From Acanthopleura granulata (taxonomy: Eukaryota; Mollusca; Polyplacophora; Chitonida; Chitonidae): a stretch of DNA of 64,000 nucleotides. The stretch is from assembly GCA_016165875.1 (NCBI GenBank), contig JABBOT010000011.1:12525766-12589765 (forward strand), read 5' to 3'. The position numbers and the translations under genes were made by a program. Below, one piece after another: positions 14,601-23,500 of the stretch (positions are counted from its first letter, which is position 1; each line of letters starts with the position of its first letter). The notes under the pieces were generated by a model, which made no database searches, was not told the DNA's origin, and saw only the letters and a list, made by a program, of their open reading frames with translations.

Positions 14601-17018
14601 TAGCAGGTAGTTAACGCTGAGTGCTTAAGACAGCTGTGCTAAGCACATGTGTATTTGCAAACCTTTCAATTTGAGGCATCCCACTTACAGCACACTCCTG
14701 AAACAGTGTATACGGGTGCTAACACTATGTGCGCTGACATAGTCTGGAGTCTGGGGAGTGTGAATCTAGGGTGTGCCAAATCACACCCCTGGCTTTCTGC
14801 AAGGACTGTTATGTACTACGCACCTGCTCAAAACAAAAACGAAGGCCTGTATTTATGACTTCTGAAACCTGCATTACACCACTAATGACACTTATTAATG
14901 TTACACCGAAGCACAAACCCTCACATTTGTCAGGTCGCCAAAAGCAGGTCGTTTCTGTTTGCCATCTTTCTTGTCTCCTGCTCGTTTTGTAGCCAGGGCA
15001 TTCTGATTGCCGGATTTGTCTTTGTGAACCTGGAAAAAAAAAACCAAAAAAAAGAAAAACCATCAAACATATTACACAATATTCAAGGCAGTTTACCATT
15101 GTATACCACACCAAAAATGAATCCAATATCATGACTTTGTGTAGTATTAATAAATAAACATCAAATAACAATGTCATTTAAACTAAAAATGCTAATTAGG
15201 TTTAGTTGTTATTTAGCCAATGGAGGCTGCATAACTAAATGATGATGTACGCATAGCTTGCATTTGTTGCTGTGAGGCCTTCCTGGAAAACAGCCTCTAA
15301 TGTTGTTAATTACAACTGTGATGTAGCTTCGGTTACTTCAGCTTATGGTTTGTTCATTTACTACAAAATTTATATACAGTATAAGAAATGTCAGGTATAC
15401 TAAAAAGTGGCTTTTCTGGCCAATTTGTTTTCAGAAACTCAAATTTCATAAGAGTTAAATTAACTATTAGGATAGTAACTATAACGTGCATATACATAGA
15501 GGTGGTATTGGTAGTGGGTGATTTGACGTGATACCGTGACCTGATAAATGTCAGTTAGACATCTGGGGTTCGTTGTATTTATTTATGCATCTGATTGGTG
15601 ATGAATACCATACTCAAGAATATTTCACTTATACACCAACAGCCAGCATTATGGAAGGAGGAAACCGAGCAGAGCCCGGGGGAAACCCATGATCATTCAC
15701 AGGTTGCCAGCAGACCTTTCCACATATGGCCGGAGAGGAAGTCAGCTCAGGGGGCCTGTTTTACAAACAGGTTGTAAGTTATGTAAAACGTAGCCTGAGA
15801 CTCATATATATATGGGTGGCTCATATATACTGATATGCGGGGGCCGCTGGCCACCCTTAGCCTGAGGGCTATGTTGACCTGATATCGGTGTACTGCTTGT
15901 AAGGAGCTACCCAATGTTCAATTCGGCTGAATGTCCATCAGATTTTCCCTGAATACACATACAGCACCTAAATTCTAAAAGCTGAAATATTTGCGTACAT
16001 TCAGCCACAACTGCTACTTTGAGTGACCGCAGCATTTTCATTTAAATTTTAGCCGAAGTCGAAAATACAGTCAACTAACACATGCTGCCATGTTTTTTAT
16101 ATGTGTCAACGAGGCACGCATGCTCAGCGTGGGTTGACCTTTCTGTCACATATCTTAAAATTTACATCCACATTAAACAAATCTATGAATTCAATCAGTT
16201 TGCATAAAGGTCAACCACAGATGCTCATGCCCGTAGAGCAACAAAAACGGTTTATTTAGGTTAAGTTGTTGACAATGCATGTGAGCATAAGTCACAACTA
16301 TGAACTATCTTGGACTTAGTGGCCGTATAGGCTACAGAATGTGAAAAAATTTGGCAGAGGAACAGGGCATGTCTTGGTGAACATAGTTCATCTCAGTTTC
16401 ACCTGGTTCATGCATGTCTTGGTTCATTTTGCAGGGATATCGTACCACAGTTTCTCTGCGCTAAGCTATTTTTAAATATCACTACTTTAACCTGCATAGC
16501 TCCTCGGCTGTGATCTACGCCTAACCCCATATTAAAGATCACAGCCGAGATCCTTGGCCATGTAAAACATAACTGTTTTGACAACATATACTGTAGAGAT
16601 ATTCTGCCATGGTAGTTATGTTAGATGAAACACCCTCTTCGTAAAATGTTCCCCTGTTTGAAAGCTATTTTTCTTCAAATAGGCTACATTTGATCTAGCT
16701 GACAAGCAAATTATCATCATATACAGGGAAAAAAACGTTTTTGGCTAATAGAGTGGAATGACTGGTGAGAATTGTGTAAGTAGCTGTCTAATTAAGGGAT
16801 TCTGTTAGCCCGCTCTTTATCGTACACCGGTGCTTGGCGGAGTTTCCTGAGGGTATGTTGTTGTTGCAAAAAGGTTATATTTGTTTACAGCCTTCTTTCC
16901 TACTGCAAATTATAACTAAACTCATGACGTGTGGCCATCATATACTCACTTGTTCTTGGCCATTTCCTTTGCGGTTGAAAGTTGAGCCGCCTACCCTTGA
17001 TCTTCTTGTATTCTGCAT
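5592..17018 (-). CDS. CCNB3: G2/mitotic-specific cyclin B3 (10 exons, 437 aa predicted)
   Basis: This is a cyclin B3, which activates a cyclin-dependent kinase (CDK1 in the family) for mitotic or meiotic progression, mainly in the nucleus. Coding exons on the minus strand are 17018-16950, 15029-14925, 14478-14222, 13758-13707, 13311-13216, 12698-12468, 8390-8235, 7854-7705, 7331-7201 and 5658-5592. All junctions are GT..AG and phases agree throughout. A destruction box RPAFGDLTN lies at residues 50-58, with Phe in the usual Leu place as in other B3 cyclins. A Lys/Ser/Glu-rich low-complexity stretch (about 60-165) is followed by the N-terminal cyclin fold (about 175-300), with MRAILVDWLVEV at 212-223 and ERCPPLIEDFLYICDDAY at 271-288. 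The C-terminal fold includes YRFLRRYAK, CARATMETLTLARYILE and TLEYYTGYT, and the protein ends near EVFYEVAKITAL. The start is the only ATG before the first donor that gives an in-phase basic N-terminus. Length and layout suit a compact invertebrate B3. The gene is divergent from the receptor-like gene at 17526. Confidence 0.95.
5695..5951 (-). mobile_element. tRNA-derived SINE, near full length, in cyclin B3 intron 9
   Basis: On the plus strand it reads (TTTA)n, CATACTCAAGATTATTTCAC, the conserved body, TTGAACTCACAGTGACCACA (B-box region) and a degenerate tRNA-like head. The order is reversed relative to SINE transcription, so the element is on the minus strand. Confidence 0.8.
6700..6766 (-). 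repeat. Fragment of CACAATATGGCTGAAA-type dispersed repeat
   Basis: The plus-strand phrases GGCTTAACACCACATCGGCA and ATATCTCAGATATATTGTGG are the reverse complement of a motif also seen at 48488-48547. I recall it as a common molluscan repeat end, but this has not been checked. Confidence 0.55.
7201..7331 (-). CDS. CCNB3: Cyclin B3 exon 9
   Basis: TKTLEYYTGYTQEEFSPLVE... ending VRSKYSH plus two bases. The donor is CATGA|GTAAGT. The T-L-E-Y-Y-x-G-Y and KYSH motifs are typical of cyclin B3. Confidence 0.96.
7705..7854 (-). CDS. CCNB3: Cyclin B3 exon 8
   Basis: 50 codons, CARATMETLTLARYILE... ending MKQTGNW, belong to the second cyclin fold. Donor TGG|GTAAGG, phase 0. Confidence 0.96.
8235..8390 (-). 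CDS. CCNB3: Cyclin B3 exon 7
   Basis: 52 codons run from ERCPPLIEDFLYICDDAY to IPLSYRFLRRYAK, crossing from the first to the second cyclin fold. Acceptor CCTACAG, donor GTAAAT, phase 0. Confidence 0.97.
8949..9447. repeat. 25-bp minisatellite, about 20 copies, in cyclin B3 intron 6
   Basis: The unit CCATGAGATGACAGCCCTTC plus CTTAA repeats with A/G variants and three short internal insertions or truncations. The minus-strand open frame across it is a by-product of the repeat. Confidence 0.95.
10362..10490 (-). mobile_element. SINE fragment (tail half) in cyclin B3 intron 6
   Basis: TTTATTTATTTGATTGGAGT, then AAGAATATTTCACTTATACG and CAGCATTATGGTGG match the 3' half of the main SINE in reverse orientation. 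The head is missing. Confidence 0.8.
11560..11700 (-). mobile_element. Highly diverged SINE remnant
   Basis: TTTATCTATTTATCTG, a weak match to the SINE body and CTTGGCAGAGCGCAGAG are in the expected order, but identity is low. Possibly an old copy. Confidence 0.35.
12290..12421 (-). mobile_element. Diverged SINE remnant beside cyclin B3 exon 6
   Basis: GGTTTGAGGAAACCGG, CTCATGACCATCTGCAG and CATTATGCTGTACTAGCAC follow the order of the main SINE on the minus strand, with gaps. It lies within 50 bp of the exon 6 donor. Confidence 0.4.
12468..12698 (-). CDS. CCNB3: Cyclin B3 exon 6 (core cyclin box)
   Basis: 77 codons carry the hallmark MRAILVDWLVEVQENFEL and the helices up to ATALFIASKFD. The donor is GAT|GTGAGT. 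A 4.1-kb intron follows. Confidence 0.98.
13216..13311 (-). CDS. CCNB3: Cyclin B3 exon 5 (start of cyclin N-fold)
   Basis: 32 codons include ENLSDPVQVSMYAFDIFQYY, the helix leading into the cyclin box typical of B3 cyclins. Donor GAG|GTATGT, phase 0. Confidence 0.95.
13707..13758 (-). CDS. CCNB3: Cyclin B3 exon 4 (52 nt, acidic linker)
   Basis: A short exon encoding an acidic stretch, GEEESMETDLDERTSVP, with a good acceptor (TTCTATTCCCAG) and donor (GTAAGT). Its phase joins exon 3 (phase 2) to exon 5 (phase 0). Confidence 0.85.
14037..14262 (-). repeat. About 70-bp repeat, 3 copies, made from the cyclin B3 exon 3 end and donor
   Basis: On the minus strand the end of exon 3 (CATCACAAGGTTC ... 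GTCACAGGGTAAGTCATCAC) is followed by two diverged copies within the intron. They share CATCACAAGGTTCCAACAAA, but their donor equivalents read GGATGAGTC and GGATAAGTC, so GT has become AT. Only the exon-proximal copy keeps a usable 5' splice site. Confidence 0.8.
14222..14478 (-). CDS. CCNB3: Cyclin B3 exon 3 (residues 59-143)
   Basis: It begins ATFNIINETQKK and is Lys- and Ser-rich without a fold. Its last part, with the GTAAGT donor, has been tandemly copied into the following intron (see the repeat at 14037-14262). It ends in phase 2 (GG|GTAAGT). Confidence 0.88.
14925..15029 (-). CDS. CCNB3: Cyclin B3 exon 2 (residues 24-58, destruction box)
   Basis: The acceptor follows a T-rich tract ending CCAG. 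The exon is Lys-rich and ends KRPAFGDLTN, the cyclin B3 destruction box, followed by the donor GTGAGG. 105 nt, phase 0 at both ends. Confidence 0.93.
15576..15753 (-). mobile_element. SINE (head truncated) in cyclin B3 intron 1
   Basis: TGTATTTATTTATGCATCTG tail, AAGAATATTTCACTTATACA, AGCATTATGGAAGGAGG, CAGAGCCCGGGGGAAACC and GGCCGGAGAGGAAGTCAGC match the main SINE. The match stops before the tRNA-like head. Confidence 0.85.
16503..16549. other. Perfect 14-bp inverted repeat in cyclin B3 intron 1
   Basis: CTCGGCTGTGATCT (16503-16516) pairs exactly with AGATCACAGCCGAG (16536-16549) across a 19-base loop. It lies about 400 bp inside intron 1. Its function is unknown. Confidence 0.7.
16950..17018 (-). 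CDS. CCNB3: Cyclin B3 exon 1 (residues 1-23)
   Basis: ATG at 17018-17016 opens a short basic N-terminus (MQNTRRSRVGG...). The donor is CAA|GTGAGT, phase 0. Confidence 0.85.
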
Positions 17019-17525
17019 TTTTTGTTAAAAATATTTTCTCCACCAGATTTTGAATTGAAGTTCACCGTAATAAATAATTAACCGGAAATTCACAATGTTT
17101 TAAAATGGCACGAATCAGTCGGACTTATGACTCAAACTATCCTCTTTGGAAAGCTTCCACACATCAAGAGATGAGATGACAGCCAAGTGGAGGTATCAAC
17201 AAGGGTTACGTCAGTCTTGATTGACTAGAAACCGTAATTGACTGGAAATCTTGAAGGTTTTTGTTTCCAGCCCAGTTTGTTTTCATCGCTCACGGGTTCA
17301 AATTCGGTGCCACGAAGAACGACGTCCTCTCTGATTGGCCAACATTGCTTCGACCGACCAATCAGAAGAGCGTTACTATCGATCCCAAGCGGCAACATTC
17401 TAAACCAGGGGGAGGTAATAAAAGTTCGCCTTCAGAAACGTGTTGTTTTCGAGGAAGATATTCATGCTGTACCAAAGTGGTTGTCAAAACAAGTAACTCC
17501 CCAATGGCTAGGCAACTTGCTCGAC
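17019..17525. promoter_or_regulatory. Putative bidirectional promoter between cyclin B3 and the receptor-like gene
   Basis: The two start codons diverge across 507 bp. Two CCAAT boxes face each other at 17334-17338 (ATTGG) and 17358-17362 (CCAAT). A GACGTC palindrome lies at 17321-17326, and a TTTGAA-type motif on the minus strand at 17295-17300 resembles a CHR element. CCAAT plus CHR motifs are typical of cyclin B promoters (known of the family). That they drive this gene, or both genes, is inference. No TATA box is obvious. Confidence 0.5.
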
Positions 17526-17591
17526 ATGGAAAACAGAGAATCACCGAAAACAATGGACCAATACACGAGTCCAGTTGAATATGAAGCCTTG
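17526..17591 (+). CDS. Receptor-like gene, candidate exon 1 (residues 1-22)
   Basis: GACATGG is a good initiation context. The frame MENRESPKTMDQYTSPVEYE ends at TTG|GTAAGA in phase 0, matching the phase-0 acceptor of exon 2, which lies 8.8 kb away. The frame is open upstream to an ATG at 17238, so the start could be earlier. No transcript evidence joins this exon to exon 2. Confidence 0.45.
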
Positions 17592-20500
17592 GTAAGACAG
17601 CTGGAGCCAGTCACTTCAGACTATCTTATTTCTATCTGCATGAGTGATTTGGCCTGGCTTCAAATGAAGATCTGCTATATCACACACAGTGAGGCAGTGG
17701 GGGGAAAAAGTGAAATTATAAAAGCCTATATTAATGTTACATTTTAGTAAATATGCAAATAAAAGCCACTCTATAGCAGACAGGTTTAATCTGAAAAACA
17801 CTTTCAACCAAAGGAAAATGAAGGAAAAAAAAAAAAAATAAATAAATAAATACTTGTACGTGCCTGTAGGTCATGATTTTCATAAAAGGCCCTACTGTGA
17901 ATGGTACCCATTATGTTCAAATTAACCAGGGTAGCCACATTTATCCAGGGACTAAATTCCATCCTTACTCGGTTTCATTAAGGAAGAGAAAAAGTGCAGC
18001 GATAGAATGTATTTTCACAGGAGACAATCTGTTTCTTGAATGCTGCAGGCCTCCTAACAGTGCCATTAGTATGAGATCGCTCTGACTTTGTCAAACGTAA
18101 CATGATCTCGAACAGCTGACAGATTTGAATGTGCTGAAATGCAGGAGGCCCTCACTGATTCACATCTGAACCATAGAACATGCTGAACTACTGTTAGGCC
18201 CACTTGGTTTAACGTGGCTTAGATTTAAATCAAGATGTATTGTCTGTGCTAGTGCAGGACAAGTAAACTCTGGAGCCTGATCTCACCAGTGTGACTGTGA
18301 GTTCAAGTCTAGCGCAAGCCAGGTGGCCTTCTCTCCTTGCAGTCAAAGGTGGGAAGGTTTGTCTGCTAGGTGGCCTTACTGGCTTACTTTCACCATCAGG
18401 ATAATGTTGGCCGCCATCGTATTGAATTGTTCCTGAGGACAGCATAATTCACCAAATGAAAGACATAAATATTTGAATAAATAAATAAATAAATTTCCTA
18501 CAGAGAGGATCAGAGTGTGTTGCATTTATGTGCTGATTAACAGATTAATTAGTTATGTCAAGGCATGCCCTGGCCTGTCAATTGAATTACTGGTATATGA
18601 AACCTTCCACTGCCACCTATTAGGCATAGAAAGGCCTTGAGAAATAGATAAACTGTTTGGCCAGAAAATGATATTCTGTAGATTAGATATTTAAAACCCC
18701 CAAATTTTGGTTGAACGCTTACATGTATAGAGCTTGCATTAAGGCCCTTAAGTGTGGTATAATCTGGAGATTACTTCCTGACCTAGGCTGGGTTTGAACC
18801 AGCAGCTGGTATGTCCTGATAACTAAATGACAAAACATCTTAACCAGTCAGCCCAATAGGAGTTTCCAGTCTGAGGATGGAGTTGAACTCACACCTTACA
18901 GTGTGTCCTTGCTCATTGAAAGACAAGGGCTTTATGTTACCTTCTGCCTCCTCTCGGCTGGAGCCACGAACTTTTAGTTTGTTATAAAACTACATGCATA
19001 TACATGTTGGTGGTGAAAATCTGGTGTAAGTGGATTTGTACTTTTGCCTGTATCGTGTTACCTCTAGAGGTTCGCTGTGACCCAAATACAGGTATGCTCT
19101 GATGGATTAGATAGAAACTAAGCACACATGAATTGTCAGCCCATCAGTGTGTTGAGGATTTAGATAACCCTGGATACAAGTTCGGAGTTGACAGTGAGAT
19201 GGATCTGTCATCAACTGCATGACCTGTTCATGGGTCTACATCATGACGCAGCTAGTCTGTGCGTCACTACTGACTTTTGCACCTGCCAATAGATGATGTT
19301 CCGGTAGTCATGTATACTAATGACCATGCTTGATATGCTATTGGGAAATACATGGATCAGGTGTCAACCTGTCTTATTTGAACAAGAGCACTAAGAGCAG
19401 TTTATTCCTTTTATAGCTTAGAACCTTTCTTAGGCCAAATTTTGTGTTTATGATATTTAATGTATTAACTAATTAATATATATCCAGTAGACAGCTGTCT
19501 CAAAATGAGGAAAGGTGGAAATGACCAAAATGTGTTTAGAAGCATCATTTCGTGAAATTCGTCATTACTTTGTTTGAAAATTAAGTTTATTGTACTGCCT
19601 CTAGTCTAAATGTGGCTATATATCAACTGACTTAGTTAAAGTGTTTAAAATGATAGTGTGCTGTGAGAGCGTAAATTTGTGTTTTACTTCACACTCTGAG
19701 CAAAGAATGCTGGAATTTAAAAAAAAAAAAAAGCCCTTCCCTCCAGGTACCCTAGTTCTCTGTAGGGGTGATTAAATCTATTGTATTTATAACCCATCAT
19801 GCTTTTGTGTAAGACGCGCAGCACCTGCTTGTGTACACCTCTTCACTTATCAGCAATAGTAGCAGTTAGCAGGTGACAATGCATATTTTTTAGAGGCAGG
19901 ATTCAGCAGGTAATTCCCTCATAGAGAGTTAACCCTCCTAATCAGGGGGAACAAGGAAAACGCAACTGCATTGGTTCACAACAAGTTATGCTTTTGGACA
20001 AATTTAAGATATATTGCAATGTGAATTTGGTTTTCATCTTTAAGTGAGAGGAAATTTAGTAAATGCATGGAGAATCAAAATCTGAAATAAAAAAAATTAT
20101 GGGCAACTTTCAACCCTGAGGTCTTATAGTGTCTTTAAGCATCAAGACAGTGCAGATTTTTTTGAATTCACGTCGACTTTCATATAATCTTGATTATTCA
20201 TATGTTTGTGTAACAGGGTGAAATATAAGTCCTATCTATTCCTGGGCTGGAGGGAATTTCCCTTTAGTCTGGTGGTGGAAGCGTGGACTCGAAATCGAAA
20301 GATCACTGGTTCAAATCTTCAGCTGGTTTGCCCAATCACACTTGAAAGAGCTCAAGATATTCATTATACAGAAACGTCTATGTCCAAGGAAGGCTAATCA
20401 GTATAAATTCTTATTAATCTCAAGTTTTTTGCGTATCTGGGACATGCATATGTAACTAAATAATTTGATATATGTTGGAACTAGATCTATTTATTAATGT

Positions 20501-23500
20501 CTCTGTTAAAGTGGAAACTGTGACGAGGAAGTTGTATAATGTTTGTATGTGTTGTTACTTTATGGGTACAATTTATCTACATATAGATTGTAAGAGGTAT
20601 GTAGTTAGGGCACTTGTACTTCCAAGCAATGATTTTTTGAAGTAGTGACCCTTGAGAAAACTGGATCATTAAAATCACCAAGTTATTCATGTAGTCAACA
20701 GTATAACTAACACCAAATCTTTTGTTTGAATGTCCTGATATGATTTGTGTAAATCTTGCACTGTTATACATGTAAATTTACATAGTACTGACATCTACAT
20801 ACTGTACATCATATTACATTGGCCAGCTGGCCTGCTTGTCATCGGTTTAAGTTGCCCTATGCAGAGGTCATCAGTACCAGCTGAAGTGGCCAGTAAGGGT
20901 GTAGGTACTAAGAGATCTTTGCTCTTAACCTTAAGGTCAATGTGCATGTACTATATGTCATAAATCTGGCAATATTCTGTTACCCCAGTGAGGTCATGTG
21001 TTCAAATCCAGCGCTAGGCAGTTTGTTTGCATCTTTAGTTTTATATCATTATTTTTGTCAGATATCTAACAAGGTGTGTAAATTTGTTATCTCTGGTCTC
21101 TTCCTGGGTCCATGCACTCGCACACATTTAGCTGTCACATGTAAAATTCATGTTAGTGAAATATTCTTAGGGTTTGGTGAAGCTTTATTAAATAAGCTGA
21201 GAATATGTGGATTTCTAAGGAGTTGTGTGTGTGGATGGTCTTTGATTGGCTGGAGCTTGAATCATGAACAGCAAATGAAAAGTAAAATTTTGTGAAGAGG
21301 AATTTTTTATGCACTGGAGATGTGCATGTACATATGTGTGCATTCATTTGATGGGAACTAGCGTTCATTTCAATAAAACCAAAATTTATTTCACTTAATT
21401 TGAAGTTTATGTCCATAAATCTGAAGTTTAAAAATTCGAAAACAAAATATATTTCAATAAAAACTAGATTTATGTCTTCAAAACGTCATTAAAATTGAAA
21501 CTGAAATTCATTTCATTAAAACTGAATTTGATTTCATTAAAACTGAATTTCATTTCATTTAAAAGTGAAATCCATTTCAATAAGAGTAATTCTTTGCACT
21601 AATTCCAGTTGATTTCAAAAACATGTATGTGTGTGTGTGTGTGTGTGTGTGTGACATCTCTGTCACATTGAAATTTGATTCCATAGTATGTTGAAATGAT
21701 CATGTTAAACCATAATATGATTTATTTGATTTGGGTTTAATGCTGTACCCAAGTAATGCAAGAACTGTCAGACTTATGAATGGGGAAATCTAGAGTATAG
21801 AGGATAATTATGTAATGACCAACAAGGACAGATACTTGTCAAACCTTCTGAATCACAAAAATGCAACTGTTGGCGGCAGCACTTTGGCAACATGGACTCG
21901 CCCTGCCACAAGAAGACACACTATATGCACACACCAGAAGGACTAGTCGTTGTCATATGACTGAAAAATTAAGTACGACGTTAACCCCCAAACACTCACT
22001 CACGCCTTGTGTGGCCTTACATGAATTTCACTGGATACCTTAATAAGCCAGAAAGCTGTTTCAAGTGGTACATCGTTACACATGTGCAGAACTGGTCATA
22101 CATGGGATATTCAAACAGAAGCACATGGTTGTCTGTGCCCAAGCTATAACGTTACCGACTTGGGTAACAGCCTAGGATTCCACCGTGTTCTAATTTTTTA
22201 TGTGTATTTTGCTCAGTTTTTGACTTGAAAATGTCCTACAGCCCATGTAGTCTCCGGAGTCACATCCAATGCCCATGTGAAATGCCAAAAATTGACTGGA
22301 TTCTGTGTGACTGCAGCTAGAGGGGTATAATGCCTTATTACAGCCACGTGGGTTTGTTTGTCCTCAGTGAAGAAATTCTGGTCACTGCACCCTCAAAACA
22401 GCTGTCTATCTGATGGCCTTTCAGCAAAAATGTACACATAAGTCACAGGTGGGAAAGTTCAACGGCAAACATGCCAAAGGTGGTTTTACTCTGAGGTTCT
22501 TCACCTAGAAATCTGTTATAAGTGAAAAATATTTTGTCAAATGTCAATCAAATAAATTAAGAGGGGCCTCCGTGGCTGAGGTGCTCAGCGCACCAGTGCA
22601 GCATAAGGACCAAGGAGCCTCTCACCAATGCGGTTGCTGTGAGTTCAAAGTCCAGCCTCAGTCATACGTGGGAAGGTCTGCGAGCAGTGTGCAGCTGGTC
22701 GCAGGTTTTCATAGGACTTAGCCTGGTTTCCTCCCTCTATAACATTGGTTGCCATTGCATGAGTGAAATATTCTCGAGTGCAGCACAGAACACCTATCAA
22801 GTAAACAGATAAATGAAATTAATAAATAAGTACATCTGGAATACAAGTTATCCTGTGTTATGAACTCAGACCTACAAGCACCGATACAGTCTACATTTGC
22901 CTTCCAGGATAGACATGATATTTATGAGCTTATAAGGACGTATGTTACTAAGCTGGTGATAAAGCTGTGATTTGAACTGAGACACAGCAAGGGTTAAAGG
23001 TAACCTTAATCTCTCTGGCTGATGGTTCACTGATATCATTCAACTCCATCTCTATGTTGGCTTAGAACGTACTGTCCCTATTAATCAGTTATAGTCACAA
23101 ATTATAATCAAACCTGTGGATTAATAGCTTACTTGGGTTTGGTGTTTAGTTTCAAGCACTTATTACAGCATGTCTTGCGTCTCTTTCTAAAGTGTGACTG
23201 GTATTTTGTAGTTGACCAGTTCCAGATATGATGTGCAGGTTAATATGACAGAGGTCTTTATGGTCAAATTATTAAAACTTTTACATTATATATGATATAT
23301 AATACACCAACCAGTACAAAGTGCGTGTAGGGACATCACTTAAAATGTTTTTGTTTGACATTACCCAACCGACACTCCAAGAGCCATTATCTATGGTTTT
23401 TATGCCAATTTTGCTATTAAAAAAAATGTTCTGAAGGTTAAATTCTTTAAAATCCCTATCTCTTCTTTAATTTTACAAAAAAGGACTTACCATTTTTTTC

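Larger units (their letters stand above)
17592..22558 (+). other. Intron 1 of the receptor-like gene, first half
   Basis: No conserved exon was recognised. It holds a diverged SINE (18250-18495), a tRNA-like remnant (20240-20335), degenerate repeats (21360-21600), a (TG)n run and a family-2 repeat fragment (21850-22012). Intron status depends on exon 1 being correct. Confidence 0.45.

Noticed and set aside
17238..17525. N-terminal extension of the receptor-like protein by 96 residues
   Set aside because: The frame is open, but it overlaps the CCAAT boxes of the divergent promoter and its composition is not protein-like. ATG at 17526 has the better context. Kept only as an alternative.
20240..20340. 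Functional tRNA-Ser gene
   Set aside because: The anticodon arm and B box look right, but the acceptor and D arms do not pair, so it is listed as a remnant.
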